NCBI RefSeq assembly: GCF_040839445.1
Contig: NZ_JBDPGJ010000011.1
Span: 60,765-124,764 of the forward strand
Length of the DNA stretch: 64,000 bases
Origin: Aquibium pacificus
GTDB lineage: Bacteria; Pseudomonadota; Alphaproteobacteria; Rhizobiales; Rhizobiaceae
Direction: 5' to 3'
Part shown: piece after piece, positions 44,692-53,415 of the stretch
Position numbering within the stretch: the first letter of the stretch is position 1
Layout: the number at the start of each line of letters is the position of its first letter
Position numbers and translations under genes: made by a program
The notes under the pieces: generated by a model
The model's input: the letters and a program-made list of their open reading frames with translations, nothing else
Database searches by the model: none
What the model was told of the DNA's origin: nothing

Positions 44692-45447
44692 ATGCTTGAA
44701 ATCAGAAACCTCCACGCCCGCATCGCCGAGACCGGCACGGAGATCATCCGCGGGTTGAACCTCACCGTCAAAGGCGGCGAAGTCGCGGCCATCATGGGGC
44801 CGAACGGTTCGGGTAAGTCCACGCTCTCCTACATCCTCGCCGGGCGCGAGGACTACGAGGTCACCGAGGGCGACATCCTCTACAATGGCGAATCGATTCT
44901 GGGAATGGACCCGGCCGAGCGCGCCGCCAAGGGCATCTTCCTCGCCTTCCAGTATCCGCTGGAGATTCCCGGCGTGGCGACGATGGAGTTCCTCAAGGTC
45001 GCGCTCAATGCGCAGCGCCGCGCGCGCGGCGAACCGGAACTGAAGATCCCGGACCTCCTCAGGAAGGTGCGCGAAGCCGCCGGCCGCCTCAAGATGGACA
45101 TGGCGATGCTCAAGCGGCCGTTGAACGTCGGCTTCTCGGGCGGCGAGAAGAAGCGTGCCGAAATCCTGCAGATGACCCTGCTCGAGCCGAAGCTCTGCGT
45201 GCTCGACGAGACCGATTCCGGCCTCGACATCGACGCGCTCAAGGTCGTGGCCGACGGTGTGAATGCGCTGCGCTCGCCCGACCGCGCGATGATCGTCATC
45301 ACCCACTACCAGCGACTGCTCGAATACATCGTCCCCGATTCCGTCCACGTGCTCTCCAGGGGCAGGGTGATAAAGTCCGGCGACAAGGATCTGGCGCTGC
45401 AACTCGAACAGAACGGCTACGCCGGGATCGTCGGCGAGGCCGCTTAG
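44692..45447 (+). CDS. sufC: Fe-S cluster assembly ATPase SufC
   Basis: A 251-residue soluble ABC ATPase that powers the SufBCD scaffold. Walker A is GPNGSGKST (about 36-44), the Q loop AFQYPLEIPG, the ABC signature FSGGEKKRAEIL and Walker B LCVLDETDSGLD, with the SufC-type ETDSGLDIDAL, followed by the H-loop ITHYQRLL. Start ATG 44692 lies after AACGAAGA; a longer frame covers the intergenic repeat. sufD follows 9 bp later. Confidence 0.97.
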   Translation: MLEIRNLHARIAETGTEIIRGLNLTVKGGEVAAIMGPNGSGKSTLSYILAGREDYEVTEGDILYNGESILGMDPAERAAKGIFLAFQYPLEIPGVATMEFLKVALNAQRRARGEPELKIPDLLRKVREAAGRLKMDMAMLKRPLNVGFSGGEKKRAEILQMTLLEPKLCVLDETDSGLDIDALKVVADGVNALRSPDRAMIVITHYQRLLEYIVPDSVHVLSRGRVIKSGDKDLALQLEQNGYAGIVGEAA

Positions 45448-45456
45448 GTGGTCGTC

Positions 45457-46722
45457 ATGAACATTCATTCCAATCCTCAGAGAACACCCGCCGAGACGGC
45501 GCTGATAGAGGCGTTCGAGGAGCGGGCATCGGATCTGCCCGGCAACGAGGCGGTGATCCGCCAGCGCGAGGACGCGATCGAACGGCTGAAGGCCGGCCTG
45601 CCGACGCGCCGCGTCGAGGCGTGGCACTACACCGACCTGCGCCGCCTTTTCACGAAGGTTCCGGCCTATGATCCGAGCCTCCTTGCAAAGCCCTTGCCGG
45701 CTCTGCTGGAAAGCTCGACGGTCCTGCCGGTCCTGAACGGGGTCGCGGCCGAGGCACCGAAGGTAGCCGGCGTGAAGGTTGTGCGGCTGGAGGAAAAGCT
45801 CGTCGATGGCAGTTTCGCACAGGCATTGACCACCGGCGACCCCGCCGACGTGATCGGACCGCTCAACGCGGCTTTCGTTGCCGATGGCTGGCACCTCGAC
45901 ATCGCGGAAGGTGCCGAGATCGCGGCCCCGATCGAGATTCAGAACGTGCAGGCCGGCGGCCAGGCGCATGTCCGCCTGCCGGTGAAGGTTGGCGCCGGGG
46001 CCAGGGCTACGATCGTCGAGCGCCAGACTGGCAGCGGAGACGCGCTGGTTTCCTCGGTCAGCCATCTTGTGGTCGGCGAGGGTGCCGAGATCGTCTGGAT
46101 CATCCTGCAGGAGCAGCCGGAAGGCGCCACGCATTTCGGCCAGTTCAATGCCTGGATCGGCAAGGGCGCCAAGCTGACTCTCTTCGTCATGAACGCCGGC
46201 GGTAAGCTGGTGCGCCAGGAGATCAGGGTCGACGCGAAGGGCGAGGACGCCGAGTTTCGCCTGCGAGGCGTCAACCTGCTTTCCGGCGACAGTCACACCG
46301 ACGTGACCTTGGTGCTCGATCATTCCGCGCCATGCACCACGTCGACCGAGGTGATCCGCAACGTTGTGACCGGACGCGCCCACGGTGTCTTCCAGGGCCA
46401 GATCCGGGTCGACCGGCAAGCGCAGAAGACCGACGCCAAGATGTCGTGCAACACGCTTCTCCTGTCGGACGACGGCGAGTTCTCGGCCAAGCCGGAACTG
46501 GAGATCTTCGCCGACGACGTTGCCTGCGGCCATGGCGCCACGGTGACAGAGATCGACCGCAACCACCTGTTCTACCTGATGGCGCGCGGCGTCCCGGAGA
46601 AGGAGGCGCGCGGGCTTCTGGTCAAGGCCTTCGTGGCCGAGATCATCGAGGAACTGGATGACGAGGCGATTGTCGCGGCGCTTGAAGCCAGGCTCGACGG
46701 CTGGTTTGCGGCGCACGGGTGA
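45457..46722 (+). CDS. sufD: Fe-S cluster assembly protein SufD
   Basis: A 421-residue paralogue of SufB that forms the SufB-SufC2-SufD complex and helps iron entry. The N-terminal helical region holds RRVEAWHYTDLRRLF. The beta helix includes FLRGVNLLSG-type FRLRGVNLLSG and VTGRAHGVFQGQIRVDRQAQKTDAKM. The C-terminal SufD signature is CGHGATVTEIDRNHLFYLMARG, which contains the Cys and His equivalents of E. coli SufD Cys358/His360. Start ATG 45457 follows AGGTGG; the GTG 9 bp upstream is less likely. Confidence 0.96.
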   Translation: MNIHSNPQRTPAETALIEAFEERASDLPGNEAVIRQREDAIERLKAGLPTRRVEAWHYTDLRRLFTKVPAYDPSLLAKPLPALLESSTVLPVLNGVAAEAPKVAGVKVVRLEEKLVDGSFAQALTTGDPADVIGPLNAAFVADGWHLDIAEGAEIAAPIEIQNVQAGGQAHVRLPVKVGAGARATIVERQTGSGDALVSSVSHLVVGEGAEIVWIILQEQPEGATHFGQFNAWIGKGAKLTLFVMNAGGKLVRQEIRVDAKGEDAEFRLRGVNLLSGDSHTDVTLVLDHSAPCTTSTEVIRNVVTGRAHGVFQGQIRVDRQAQKTDAKMSCNTLLLSDDGEFSAKPELEIFADDVACGHGATVTEIDRNHLFYLMARGVPEKEARGLLVKAFVAEIIEELDDEAIVAALEARLDGWFAAHG

Positions 46723-46767
46723 GATGATGGCTGGGCGCGCGAACCGCGACGGCGGGGAGGTCTCGAC

Positions 46768-48003
46768 ATGGACCAGATGACGTCCGCCTACGACGTCGAG
46801 GCGATCCGCCGCGATTTCCCGATCCTGTCCCGTGAAGTCTACGGCAAGCCTCTCGTCTATCTCGACAATGGCGCATCCGCACAGAAGCCGCAGGTCGTGA
46901 TCGACGCGATTTCGCGCGCCTATTCGAGCGAATACGCCAACGTGCATCGCGGTCTTCATTTCCTGTCCAATGCCGCGACGGACGCCTACGAGAAGGCGCG
47001 CGAGACGACGCGGCGTTTCCTGAATGCCGCGAGCGTGGACGAGATCGTCTTCACCAAGAACGCCACCGAGGCAATCAATACGATTGCCTACGGCTGGGGC
47101 ATGCCGAACATCGGCGAGGGCGACGAGATCGTGCTTTCCATCATGGAGCACCATTCCAACATCGTGCCCTGGCATTTCATCCGCGAACGGCAAGGCGCAA
47201 AGCTTGTCTGGGCGCCGGTGGACGACGATGGTGTCTTCCATATCGAGGAGTTCGAGAAGTGCCTGACGGAGCGTACGAAACTTGTCGCCATCACGCATAT
47301 GTCGAACGCGCTCGGCACCGTCACGCCGATCAGGGAGATCTGCCGCATTGCGCATGAGCGCGGCATCAAGGTTCTCGTCGACGGCAGCCAGGGCGCCGTG
47401 CACCTGCCGGTCGACGTGCAGGATCTCGGCTGCGATTTCTACGTCTTCACCGGGCACAAGGTCTACGGCCCGTCCGGCATCGGCATCCTCTATGGCAGGA
47501 TGGAGATGCTGGAGGTGACGCGGCCCTTCCAAGGTGGCGGCGAAATGATAGAGGACGTCTCCACGGAGTACGTCACCTACAACCACCCGCCGCACCGCTT
47601 CGAGGCCGGCACTCCGCCGATCGTCCAGGCAATCGGCCTGGGGGCCGCGCTCGAGTACATGGAGTCGGTTGGGCGCGAGGCGATCGCCGCGCACGAGGCG
47701 ACGTTGCGCGACTACGCGCACGAGCGCCTGCGTGGCATCAATTCGATGCGCATATTCGGCAACGCGCCGGGTAAGGGCGCCATCGTATCCTTCGAACTCG
47801 CGGGCATCCACGCCCACGACGTCTCGATGGTGATCGACCGCTCGGGCGTCGCGGTGCGGGCGGGCACCCACTGCGCCCAGCCGCTGTTGAAACGCTTCGG
47901 CGTCACCTCCACATGCAGGGCGTCCTTCGGCATGTACAACACCAGGGCCGAGATCGACGTGCTGGCCGAGGCGCTCGAGAAGGCGCGAACGTTTTTCGGG
48001 TGA
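46768..48003 (+). CDS. sufS: Cysteine desulfurase SufS (group II)
   Basis: A 411-residue SufS/CsdA-type desulfurase. FPILSREVYGKPLVYLDNGA opens the domain, FTKNATEAINTIAYGWG binds the cofactor phosphate, the pyridoxal lysine is in FTGHKVYGPSGIGILYG and the catalytic Cys is in RAGTHCAQPLLKRFG. The short active-site loop marks group II, which hands sulfur to SufE or SufU; no such partner gene is in the cluster. It is the second desulfurase of this locus, as in rhizobial sufS2BCDS1XA. sufT follows after 5 bp. Confidence 0.96.
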   Translation: MDQMTSAYDVEAIRRDFPILSREVYGKPLVYLDNGASAQKPQVVIDAISRAYSSEYANVHRGLHFLSNAATDAYEKARETTRRFLNAASVDEIVFTKNATEAINTIAYGWGMPNIGEGDEIVLSIMEHHSNIVPWHFIRERQGAKLVWAPVDDDGVFHIEEFEKCLTERTKLVAITHMSNALGTVTPIREICRIAHERGIKVLVDGSQGAVHLPVDVQDLGCDFYVFTGHKVYGPSGIGILYGRMEMLEVTRPFQGGGEMIEDVSTEYVTYNHPPHRFEAGTPPIVQAIGLGAALEYMESVGREAIAAHEATLRDYAHERLRGINSMRIFGNAPGKGAIVSFELAGIHAHDVSMVIDRSGVAVRAGTHCAQPLLKRFGVTSTCRASFGMYNTRAEIDVLAEALEKARTFFG

Positions 48004-48008
48004 GGATC

Positions 48009-48401
48009 ATGAACGACGACACAATCAGGAATCGCGACGGCGCCCAAGCGCCTGCCGATACGATCGAAGCCTCGTCTGTCCTTCCCGCCAATGAGCTGGC
48101 GCGGTTGACCGACGACATCGTCAGCGCGTTGAAGACCGTTTACGATCCCGAGATCCCGGCCGACATCTACGAACTCGGCCTGATCTACAAGATCGACATC
48201 GAGGACGACCGGTCCGTGAAGATCGACATGACGCTCACCGCTCCGGGCTGCCCGGTGGCAGGCGAAATGCCGGGCTGGGTGGAAAACGCGGTCGGTGCCG
48301 TCGAGGGCGTCTCGGGCGTCGACGTGTCGATGGTGTTCGATCCGCCCTGGACCCCCGACCGCATGTCCGAGGAGGCGCAGGTCGCCGTCGGCTGGTACTG
48401 A
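48009..48401 (+). CDS. SUF system Fe-S assembly protein, MIP18/DUF59 family (SufT-like)
   Basis: A 130-residue protein with a variable N-terminus (1-30) and a MIP18/DUF59 domain: IVSALKTVYDPEIPADIYELGLIYKI and the reactive-cysteine loop MTLTAPGCPVAGEMPGWV. SufT-like proteins aid maturation of Fe-S enzymes. It corresponds to sufX in the rhizobial order. The ATG at 48009 follows GAGGATC 5 bp after sufS. No sufA follows; the next gene is on the opposite strand. Confidence 0.92.
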   Translation: MNDDTIRNRDGAQAPADTIEASSVLPANELARLTDDIVSALKTVYDPEIPADIYELGLIYKIDIEDDRSVKIDMTLTAPGCPVAGEMPGWVENAVGAVEGVSGVDVSMVFDPPWTPDRMSEEAQVAVGWY

Positions 48402-48423
48402 CGGCGCTTCCCGCTTCCGGGCC

Positions 48424-49149
48424 TCAGCGGCCCGCCGGCACGTCCCTTATCGCGATGATCGACTTGTTCAGCCCCGCGACCTTTTCGTGGCGCACGGTGG
48501 CGTCCGGGAAGAGCTTGCGGATCTCCCGCGTCGAGAGCAAGTGGTGGTGGTAGATGATGTCGCGCGCTTCTTCGATCGTTCCGATCCGCCGGAAGAAGCC
48601 CAGCGAATACCGCATGATCAGCCGTTCGCGCACCCGCGCCGGCAGGTACTGGAAACCCGCGGTCCGGAAATGTGGCTCGTAGGGAAACCAGAAGTTCGGC
48701 GTCTGCATGTAGTAGCGCGGCGCGAGGCGGCGGGTGTTTTCGGCGAAGTCCACCATATCCAGCCAGCTTCCGACATGCTCGATGACGGAATTGGAATGCA
48801 CGAGGTCGAACCGTCTTCCTTCGAAGAGGGAAGGGTTCGTTGCGCTGTCCTTGTGGAAGCCGAAGACGTCCCGCTGCTCGATCTCCTGGTCCTCTGTATT
48901 GACGATGGTGAAGCGGAGCCGGTGGCGGTTTGCCTTGATGAAGTCCTCGCCGATCTTCCAGTAGGTCTCGGTTCCGCCGAGATCGAGGATATCGGCCGTT
49001 CCACGCTCGCTTAGAATCGTCTCGATCAGGCGCTGGACATGTCGGAAGCGCTTGGCGCGGAAGCCGAATTCCAGACTGTTCGTGTTCCGGTAAGGGTCGG
49101 CTTTCGCAGGCGCGAGGAAGGCTTGTTCGGTGATCGTTGCGTGCGGCAT
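48424..49149 (-). CDS. Class I SAM-dependent methyltransferase
   Basis: A 241-residue methyltransferase. The glycine-rich SAM loop is present as ADILDLGGTETYW (about 52-64), the acidic residue binding the ribose in FTIVNTEDQE, and motif IV as FDLVHSNSVIEHVG (about 114-127). The pattern SNSVIEHV is typical of the Methyltransf_11 group acting on sugars, lipids or small molecules. No membrane segments. Start follows AAGGGGAACCAAC. It is convergent with the suf cluster and has a CtrA-type site 65-80 bp upstream. Confidence 0.85.
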   Translation of the reverse strand: MPHATITEQAFLAPAKADPYRNTNSLEFGFRAKRFRHVQRLIETILSERGTADILDLGGTETYWKIGEDFIKANRHRLRFTIVNTEDQEIEQRDVFGFHKDSATNPSLFEGRRFDLVHSNSVIEHVGSWLDMVDFAENTRRLAPRYYMQTPNFWFPYEPHFRTAGFQYLPARVRERLIMRYSLGFFRRIGTIEEARDIIYHHHLLSTREIRKLFPDATVRHEKVAGLNKSIIAIRDVPAGR

Positions 49150-49213
49150 GTTGGTTCCCCTTCTGAATTGACCGCACGTTAACGTAAATGGATGTGGTAA
49201 GGTTACCGAAAGG

Positions 49214-49228
49214 TTAAAACAAAGTTAA
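49214..49228 (-). promoter_or_regulatory. CtrA-type binding site
   Basis: TTAA-AACAAAG-TTAA matches the full CtrA consensus TTAA-N7-TTAA. It lies 65 to 79 bp before the methyltransferase start, in an AT-rich gap. CtrA is the cell-cycle master regulator of alphaproteobacteria. The AT content of the gap raises the chance of a random match. Confidence 0.45.
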
Positions 49229-49294
49229 TGTTGGGATTTGAGTATAATTTTAATCAAATTGCTCTTGCAGCGGCAGGGGGAGGGATGTCGTCGA

Positions 49295-50047
49295 TCAGAT
49301 GAGCTGCAGTCCCTTGAGGCTGGCATGGCCGCTCTTGCCTATGATGATGTGGTCGTGCACCGAGATGCCGAGCGGCTTGGCGGAATCGATGATGGTCTTG
49401 GTCATCTCGATGTCCGCGCGGGAAGGGGTCGGGTCCCCGGACGGATGGTTGTGCACCAGGATGATCGCGGTGGCCGACAGTTCCAGCGCGCGCCGGACCA
49501 CCTCCCTCGGATAGACGGGCGTGTGATCCACCGTCCCGGTCTGCTGAACCTCGTCGGCGATCAGCGCGTTCTTCTTGTCGAGGAAGAGGATGCGGAACTG
49601 CTCGCGTGGCTCGAACGCCATTGCCGTGCGGCAATAGTCGAGGACCGAACCCCAGGATGACAGGACCTGCTGACCGCGAATGCTGCCCTTCAGCATGCGT
49701 TCTGCGGCGGCGGCGGCGAGCTTTATCTCGAAGGCGACGGAACGGCCGACACCCTTGGTCTCCGTCAGGAGGTGGATCGGCGCGCCGAGTACCTCTGCGA
49801 AGGATCCGAACCGCGCGATCAGCGCCTTCGCGACCGGCTTGGTGTCCGCCCGGGGAATGGACCGGAAGAGCAGGAGTTCGAGCAGTTCGTAGTCGGCGAG
49901 CGACCCGGCGCCCCCTGTCAGGAAGCGCTCGCGCAGTCGTTCGCGATGTCCGGCATAGTGAGGCTTTATCTCCGTCGCGGTCCTGGATGGTACCTTACCC
50001 GCCCGCTCGGCGAAGAACCCGCGCTCGTCCTCGTCCTCTCCCGACAT
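49295..50047 (-). CDS. radC: RadC family JAB/MPN-domain protein
   Basis: A 250-residue RadC protein. An N-terminal helix-hairpin-helix region (HYAGHRERLRERF, then LADYELLELLLF) is followed by a JAMM domain with the metal motif ILVHNHPSGDPTPSRAD near residue 205. Despite the name, a DNA-repair role is not established and the enzyme activity is unknown. The start ATG 50045-50047, after GGGGACGGC, is preferred over an ATG 15 bp upstream. It lies 51 bp after map on the same strand. Confidence 0.93.
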   Translation of the reverse strand: MSGEDEDERGFFAERAGKVPSRTATEIKPHYAGHRERLRERFLTGGAGSLADYELLELLLFRSIPRADTKPVAKALIARFGSFAEVLGAPIHLLTETKGVGRSVAFEIKLAAAAAERMLKGSIRGQQVLSSWGSVLDYCRTAMAFEPREQFRILFLDKKNALIADEVQQTGTVDHTPVYPREVVRRALELSATAIILVHNHPSGDPTPSRADIEMTKTIIDSAKPLGISVHDHIIIGKSGHASLKGLQLI

Positions 50048-50098
50048 GCCGTCCCCACGCATGGTCCGGGCGTTTCGACGCCCAGTTGTGCGTCGAGA

Positions 50099-50926
50099 TT
50101 AGTTCGGCAGCCCCGGTCGGTCGAGCCCTCCGGGCGACAGCGTGAATATTTCGCAGCCGGTCTCCGTAACTCCTACTGTGTGCTCGTACTGGGCCGACAG
50201 CGAACGGTCGCGCGTGACCGCGGTCCACCCGTCGGACAGCACCTTCACATGCGGCCGGCCGAGATTGATCATCGGCTCGATGGTGAAGATCATGCCGGGC
50301 CGCATCTCCACGCCTTCGTTGCGGCTGCCATAGTGAAGGATGTTGGGCGCGTCGTGGAAGAGCAGCCCGACGCCATGGCCGCAGAAGTCTCGTACGACCG
50401 AGCAGCGCTCGGCCTCGGCGTAGGACTGGATGGCGGCACCGATCGAGCCGGTCCGCTCGCCGGGCTCGACGGCGGCGATGCCGCGCATCATGGCCTCGTG
50501 CGTGACCTCGAGCAACCGTTCCGCCGCCCGCTTGATCTTGCCGACGGGATACATTCGCGAGGAATCGCCGTGCCAGCCGTCGAGGATGTAAGTGACGTCG
50601 ATGTTGACGATGTCTCCCTCGCGCAGAGGCTTCGCATCCGGTATGCCATGGCAGACGACGTGGTTCACCGAGGTGCAGGACGATTTCGTATATCCGCGAT
50701 AGTTGAGCGTTGCCGGAATGGCGCCGTGGTCCATGCCGAACTGGAAGACGAAGCGGTCTATCTCCTCGGTCGTCGTGCCGGGCTGCACGAGCGATGCAAG
50801 CTCGTCGAGGGCGCGCGCCGTAAGTTGGCATGCCTTGCGCATGCCGGCGAATGCTGCCTCGTCGTAGAGCCTGATCTGCCCTGTGTTCTTCAACGGTGCG
50901 ACAGCCGCTTCCTGATATGTGACCAT
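50099..50926 (-). CDS. map: Methionine aminopeptidase, type I
   Basis: MetAP removes the initiator methionine. The 275-residue protein has the five metal ligands in order: Asp in VNIDVTYILDG, Asp in DGWHGDSSRMY, His in CGHGVGLLFHD, Glu in FTIEPMINLG and Glu in QYEHTVGVTETG. The substrate-side His is in CTSVNHVVCHGIPD. An N-terminal extension of about 25 residues precedes the catalytic domain. Start ATG 50924-50926 fits the family better than the 37-codon longer frame. The gene precedes radC. Confidence 0.96.
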   Translation of the reverse strand: MVTYQEAAVAPLKNTGQIRLYDEAAFAGMRKACQLTARALDELASLVQPGTTTEEIDRFVFQFGMDHGAIPATLNYRGYTKSSCTSVNHVVCHGIPDAKPLREGDIVNIDVTYILDGWHGDSSRMYPVGKIKRAAERLLEVTHEAMMRGIAAVEPGERTGSIGAAIQSYAEAERCSVVRDFCGHGVGLLFHDAPNILHYGSRNEGVEMRPGMIFTIEPMINLGRPHVKVLSDGWTAVTRDRSLSAQYEHTVGVTETGCEIFTLSPGGLDRPGLPN

Positions 50927-51167
50927 TGTTCCGTCCAGTGATCCTCCTCGGGCGTGGAGCCGGGCGGAGGCGAGATGAATAGGAGAGATTTGGCATCGAT
51001 GCGGCCGCGCATCAAGTGCGCAGATGCGAAACGGCAACGTGCTGAAACCGCCGAACTTCGCGTCAGGGGAAATGCTCTGGCTGGCCGGATCTCTCCCGCT
51101 GCCGCCAGATCCGTCGTTGAAACCGGAATGCTGCGTGACGCTTTCTTCGGTTCTTTCTCAGAAAAAA

Positions 51168-51201
51168 CCGGCCCTGGGATCGGTCAGATCCGCAGGGCCG
51201 G
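51168..51201 (-). terminator. Intrinsic terminator of the DUF982 gene
   Basis: CCGGCCCTG / CAGGGCCGG with an inner GGATC / GATCC stem. In the leftward direction the hairpin is followed by six T residues (A6 at 51162-51167 on the given strand). It lies 24 bp after the DUF982 stop codon. Confidence 0.88.
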
Positions 51202-51224
51202 CCGACTGGAGGGTCGGAGGTATT

Positions 51225-51473
51225 CTACTGCGCCATGGGAAGCTGTGCTTCCAGAGCGGCCTGCACGAACATTTCGCGTGCCATGATCGGGGAGGCCTTG
51301 CCGCTGCTTGCCGCGCGGCAAGCCCGCGAGGCGGCTATGTACCATTTGCCGCGGCCGTTCGGCCATGTCTCGAGGAGTTCGGCGGCGCGCTCGGCGGTGT
51401 CGACTTCCACGATCGGTCCATGGAGGCCCTTGCTCAGCCAGATGGGCTTGGGAAACTGGGTTCTCGAGTTCAT
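51225..51473 (-). CDS. DUF982 family protein
   Basis: An 82-residue protein with the DUF982 pattern seen in many copies in Rhizobiales: a W-x-x-P/GLxGPIVEVDTAERAAELLETWP start, a central WPNGRGKWYIAASRACRAAS, and the C-terminal AREMFVQAALEA. The function is unknown; paralogues are often plasmid- or island-borne. Start ATG 51471-51473 follows GGAGCACGCC. It is a monocistronic unit with its own terminator. Confidence 0.88.
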   Translation of the reverse strand: MNSRTQFPKPIWLSKGLHGPIVEVDTAERAAELLETWPNGRGKWYIAASRACRAASSGKASPIMAREMFVQAALEAQLPMAQ

Positions 51474-51813
51474 GGGCGTGCTCCGCTGGACTGTCTGGCC
51501 TTAACAATGCTTAACGGCCCTGTCGGTTCCATCCACCAGCAGGAACCGCCGCCTGCGCGGGGCGGGCAGAGTCCGAAGAAATGGTTGCCGGAATGCGGCC
51601 CCGATAGGGTCCGGTGGGGGTGCTGTCTTGGTGCCCGCCATGTTCTCCAGCAAACAGGAATTCACGAAAGCGAGACAAAACTGTCAAAGAGAGTGTCTAT
51701 ATTTCCTCGCAATTGGATCGACGGACACGCTTCCCGCACGTAAGGTAGGAAAAAACAGAATCAGTGAGGCGCGTGAGGGGCATTCTTCCATTGGAGCCAT
51801 GAAGGTTGGACGA
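51474..51813. other. Intergenic region upstream of the 51814 gene
   Basis: About 340 bp. CTATAT at 51697-51702 could be a -10 for the rightward gene, but no good -35 is seen 17 bp before it. The reading frame of the next gene stays open to 51628 without convincing coding character. Confidence 0.4.
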
Positions 51814-52317
51814 ATGAAAACATACGCGGTCGCCGTCTATTTCCGCTTCGACGAAACATACCTGAAGCGCTACGACATGCTGGTCGGCATGCTCGTTTCC
51901 TATCCCGAAGTCTGGATGGAAGCGCCTTCGATGTTCCTTCTGAGGACGGACGAAGAGTTGGAGACGGTCGAGAACAAGATTCGCAACGCAGGCTTCCAGC
52001 CCGAAACGGACATCGTGATCGTCATCGACGTCACGGGGCAGGAGACCCGTTACGCCGGGCATATCGAGCACCGTGAGAGGCTGGAAAAGATGCTTCCCGC
52101 GCAGACATCCGCGGAACCCGCTGATGCATCCGTCTCTCAAAGACCGGACGACTGGCCGACAGGGCTGTTCGGTCCGAAGTCCCCACGTCTGGGGCTTGCC
52201 GAGGCCGAAATGGACATGCCGGCCGGAGCGATGCAGAGACAGCATGGTTTCGCCACCGCGGCACGGCCCCAGTTCGGGTTCAAGAACTTCGCTCGCCCGT
52301 TCGATCCGCGGCAATGA
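51814..52317 (+). CDS. Conserved-looking hypothetical protein
   Basis: A 167-residue soluble protein that I do not recognise. The first 90 residues look like a compact alpha/beta domain (MKTYAVAVYFRFDETYLKRY, then a mid-strand FLLRTDEELETVENKI and DIVIVIDVTGQETRYAG). The remainder is low-complexity and rich in Pro, Ala, Gln and Met. The ATG at 51814 follows GAAGGTTGGACG; ATG 51799 is an alternative. It stands alone, with a hairpin after it, at the right edge of the ordinary chromosome. Confidence 0.65.
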   Translation: MKTYAVAVYFRFDETYLKRYDMLVGMLVSYPEVWMEAPSMFLLRTDEELETVENKIRNAGFQPETDIVIVIDVTGQETRYAGHIEHRERLEKMLPAQTSAEPADASVSQRPDDWPTGLFGPKSPRLGLAEAEMDMPAGAMQRQHGFATAARPQFGFKNFARPFDPRQ

Positions 52318-52332
52318 CCATGTCTTCGGGCA

Positions 52333-52354
52333 GCCCGGCGGCGATCCGCCGGGC
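52333..52354. terminator. Hairpin between two convergent genes
   Basis: GCCCGGCGG / CCGCCGGGC, a perfect 9-bp stem with a CGAT loop, lies 16 bp after one stop and 22 bp before the other. No U tract is present. Confidence 0.55.
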
Positions 52355-52375
52355 GCCGGAGATTGCGGCTACGAC

Positions 52376-52633
52376 TTATGCCTCCTGTGCGCGCGGGATC
52401 GCGCGGCGACCTTCGAAATAGCCGAACTGGAGGTAGTGGGCCGTGGCCGATTCGAAATCCCCGTTCTCGACGGCGGTCGCGACGTCGGGATTTTCCGCCA
52501 GGTAAGCGTCCTCGTCGATCGTCGCCGTGGGGTGGAGGGAGAGGACGAATTGCCTAAACTCCGTCGCGTCCACGACGTATTGGACGATCTGGTCGCCGTC
52601 GCGAATTATCTCGTGAATCGTGGGCGGAACCAT
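52376..52633 (-). CDS. Small protein with a YLxxNPDV-type motif
   Basis: An 85-residue acidic protein. Its C-terminal half reads AYLAENPDVATAVENGDFES and then ATAHYLQFGYFEGRRA. This is the short motif (Y-L-x-x-N-P-D-V...HY-x-x-G-x-x-E-G-R) I know from ends of alphaproteobacterial glycosyltransferase and methyltransferase proteins, where it occurs once or in tandem. Function unknown. Start ATG 52631-52633 follows CGAGGCAAAG. A second small frame may overlap its start. Confidence 0.65.
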   Translation of the reverse strand: MVPPTIHEIIRDGDQIVQYVVDATEFRQFVLSLHPTATIDEDAYLAENPDVATAVENGDFESATAHYLQFGYFEGRRAIPRAQEA

Positions 52634-52833
52634 CTCTTTGCCTCGCTTTTTCTTGGTTTTTCCTCGCGCGCCCCGCGTTGCAGAAATCCGGTTACAGCCT
52701 CGATCGGGGCCTCTGCCACCAGAATTTCGCGGTGAGATGAACACTTTTGCGTAGGAGGCTGATCGTTCTGGTACGCCCAAGGGTAGTAGCATTCCGCAGC
52801 GAAATTAACCGCGTAGGCTGTCTGTCCATTCAT
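52606..52833 (-). CDS. Possible small protein overlapping the next start
   Basis: A 75-residue frame, MNGQTAYAVNFAAECYYPW and onward, has mixed composition (two Cys, two Trp, several Tyr) and a basic tail. It overlaps the start of the 52376-52633 gene by 28 bp. AGG lies directly before its ATG, which is too close for a good ribosome-binding site. No family recognised; it may be a chance frame. Confidence 0.28.
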   Translation of the reverse strand: MNGQTAYAVNFAAECYYPWAYQNDQPPTQKCSSHREILVAEAPIEAVTGFLQRGAREEKPRKSEAKRWFRPRFTR

Positions 52834-53205
52834 CCTGGCTGGTTTGCCGTCATTAGGCTTTCTCGCGCGATGTCTAACAGATTTTTCACCGACAGCGAGT
52901 TTTGAACACACCTATCCTCCGAAACTGGTTCTAACCGCCGACCGCGGGCGGAGCAATCTCTATCCACACCAAGATGCGAACGGCGCCGCTGCGCCGAATG
53001 CGGATACTCAGTTGATGGCGCTCGAGGGAGCGAAGTCTTGGTAGTAGGACAGCTTCATCAAAGACGGCGGCAGGCTTCAGCGGCTCTCTCGCTCATCAAC
53101 TCACCGGTGCGGCCGGTCTGCTTGTCCACCAACATGTTGAGGAAAACATTCCGGCACTTCCCGGGAGGCGATCGCGGCTGCTGCGGAGCCAGTTGCAACG
53201 GCGGC
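52834..53205. other. Border between ordinary chromosome and the IS cluster
   Basis: About 370 bp of less GC-rich sequence without a convincing gene. The IS3-type end TGACCTGCCGCTGAA begins at 53206, so this is the last non-IS DNA before the mobile region. Confidence 0.5.
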
Positions 53206-53415
53206 TGACCTGCCGCTGAAGTGTCATCCAGCTGCGTTTGGAGCCTCGACCGTTTCTGTTACTCCGTCGGGCGCCGGTTGCGGCGAGGCTCCGGCAAAGG
53301 CCGCTGGAGTCTGGTATCCGAGCGAGGAATGGGGTCTCGCGGTGTTGAAGTCCTGCCTCCATTCGGCGATGGCGCTGCGGGCGTGGTCGAGGCCAAAGAA
53401 CAGGTGCTCGTTGAG
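53206..53415 (-). mobile_element. IS3-family (IS407-like) right-end remnant
   Basis: The terminal repeat TGACCTGCCGCTGAAGTG (from 53206) is followed by the C-terminal 64 codons of an orfB transposase on the minus strand (53224-53415), from LNEHLFFGLDHARSAIA to TETVEAPNAAG. The conserved NTARPHSSLGYQTPAAFA of the IS3 integrase core is intact. The upstream part of the gene is missing: the frame ends at the codons Leu-Asn-Glu, where an IS110-type element begins. Confidence 0.85.
53224..53415 (-). pseudogene. IS3 orfB transposase, C-terminal fragment
   Basis: Only the last part of the DDE integrase domain remains, including the region after the catalytic Glu. It differs clearly from the orfB at 57480-59572 (FFGLDHARSAIAEWRQDF against FTSKAQARVATALWRADY), so it comes from another IS3 element. 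Yet both are interrupted at the same Leu-Asn-Glu codons. Confidence 0.85.
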
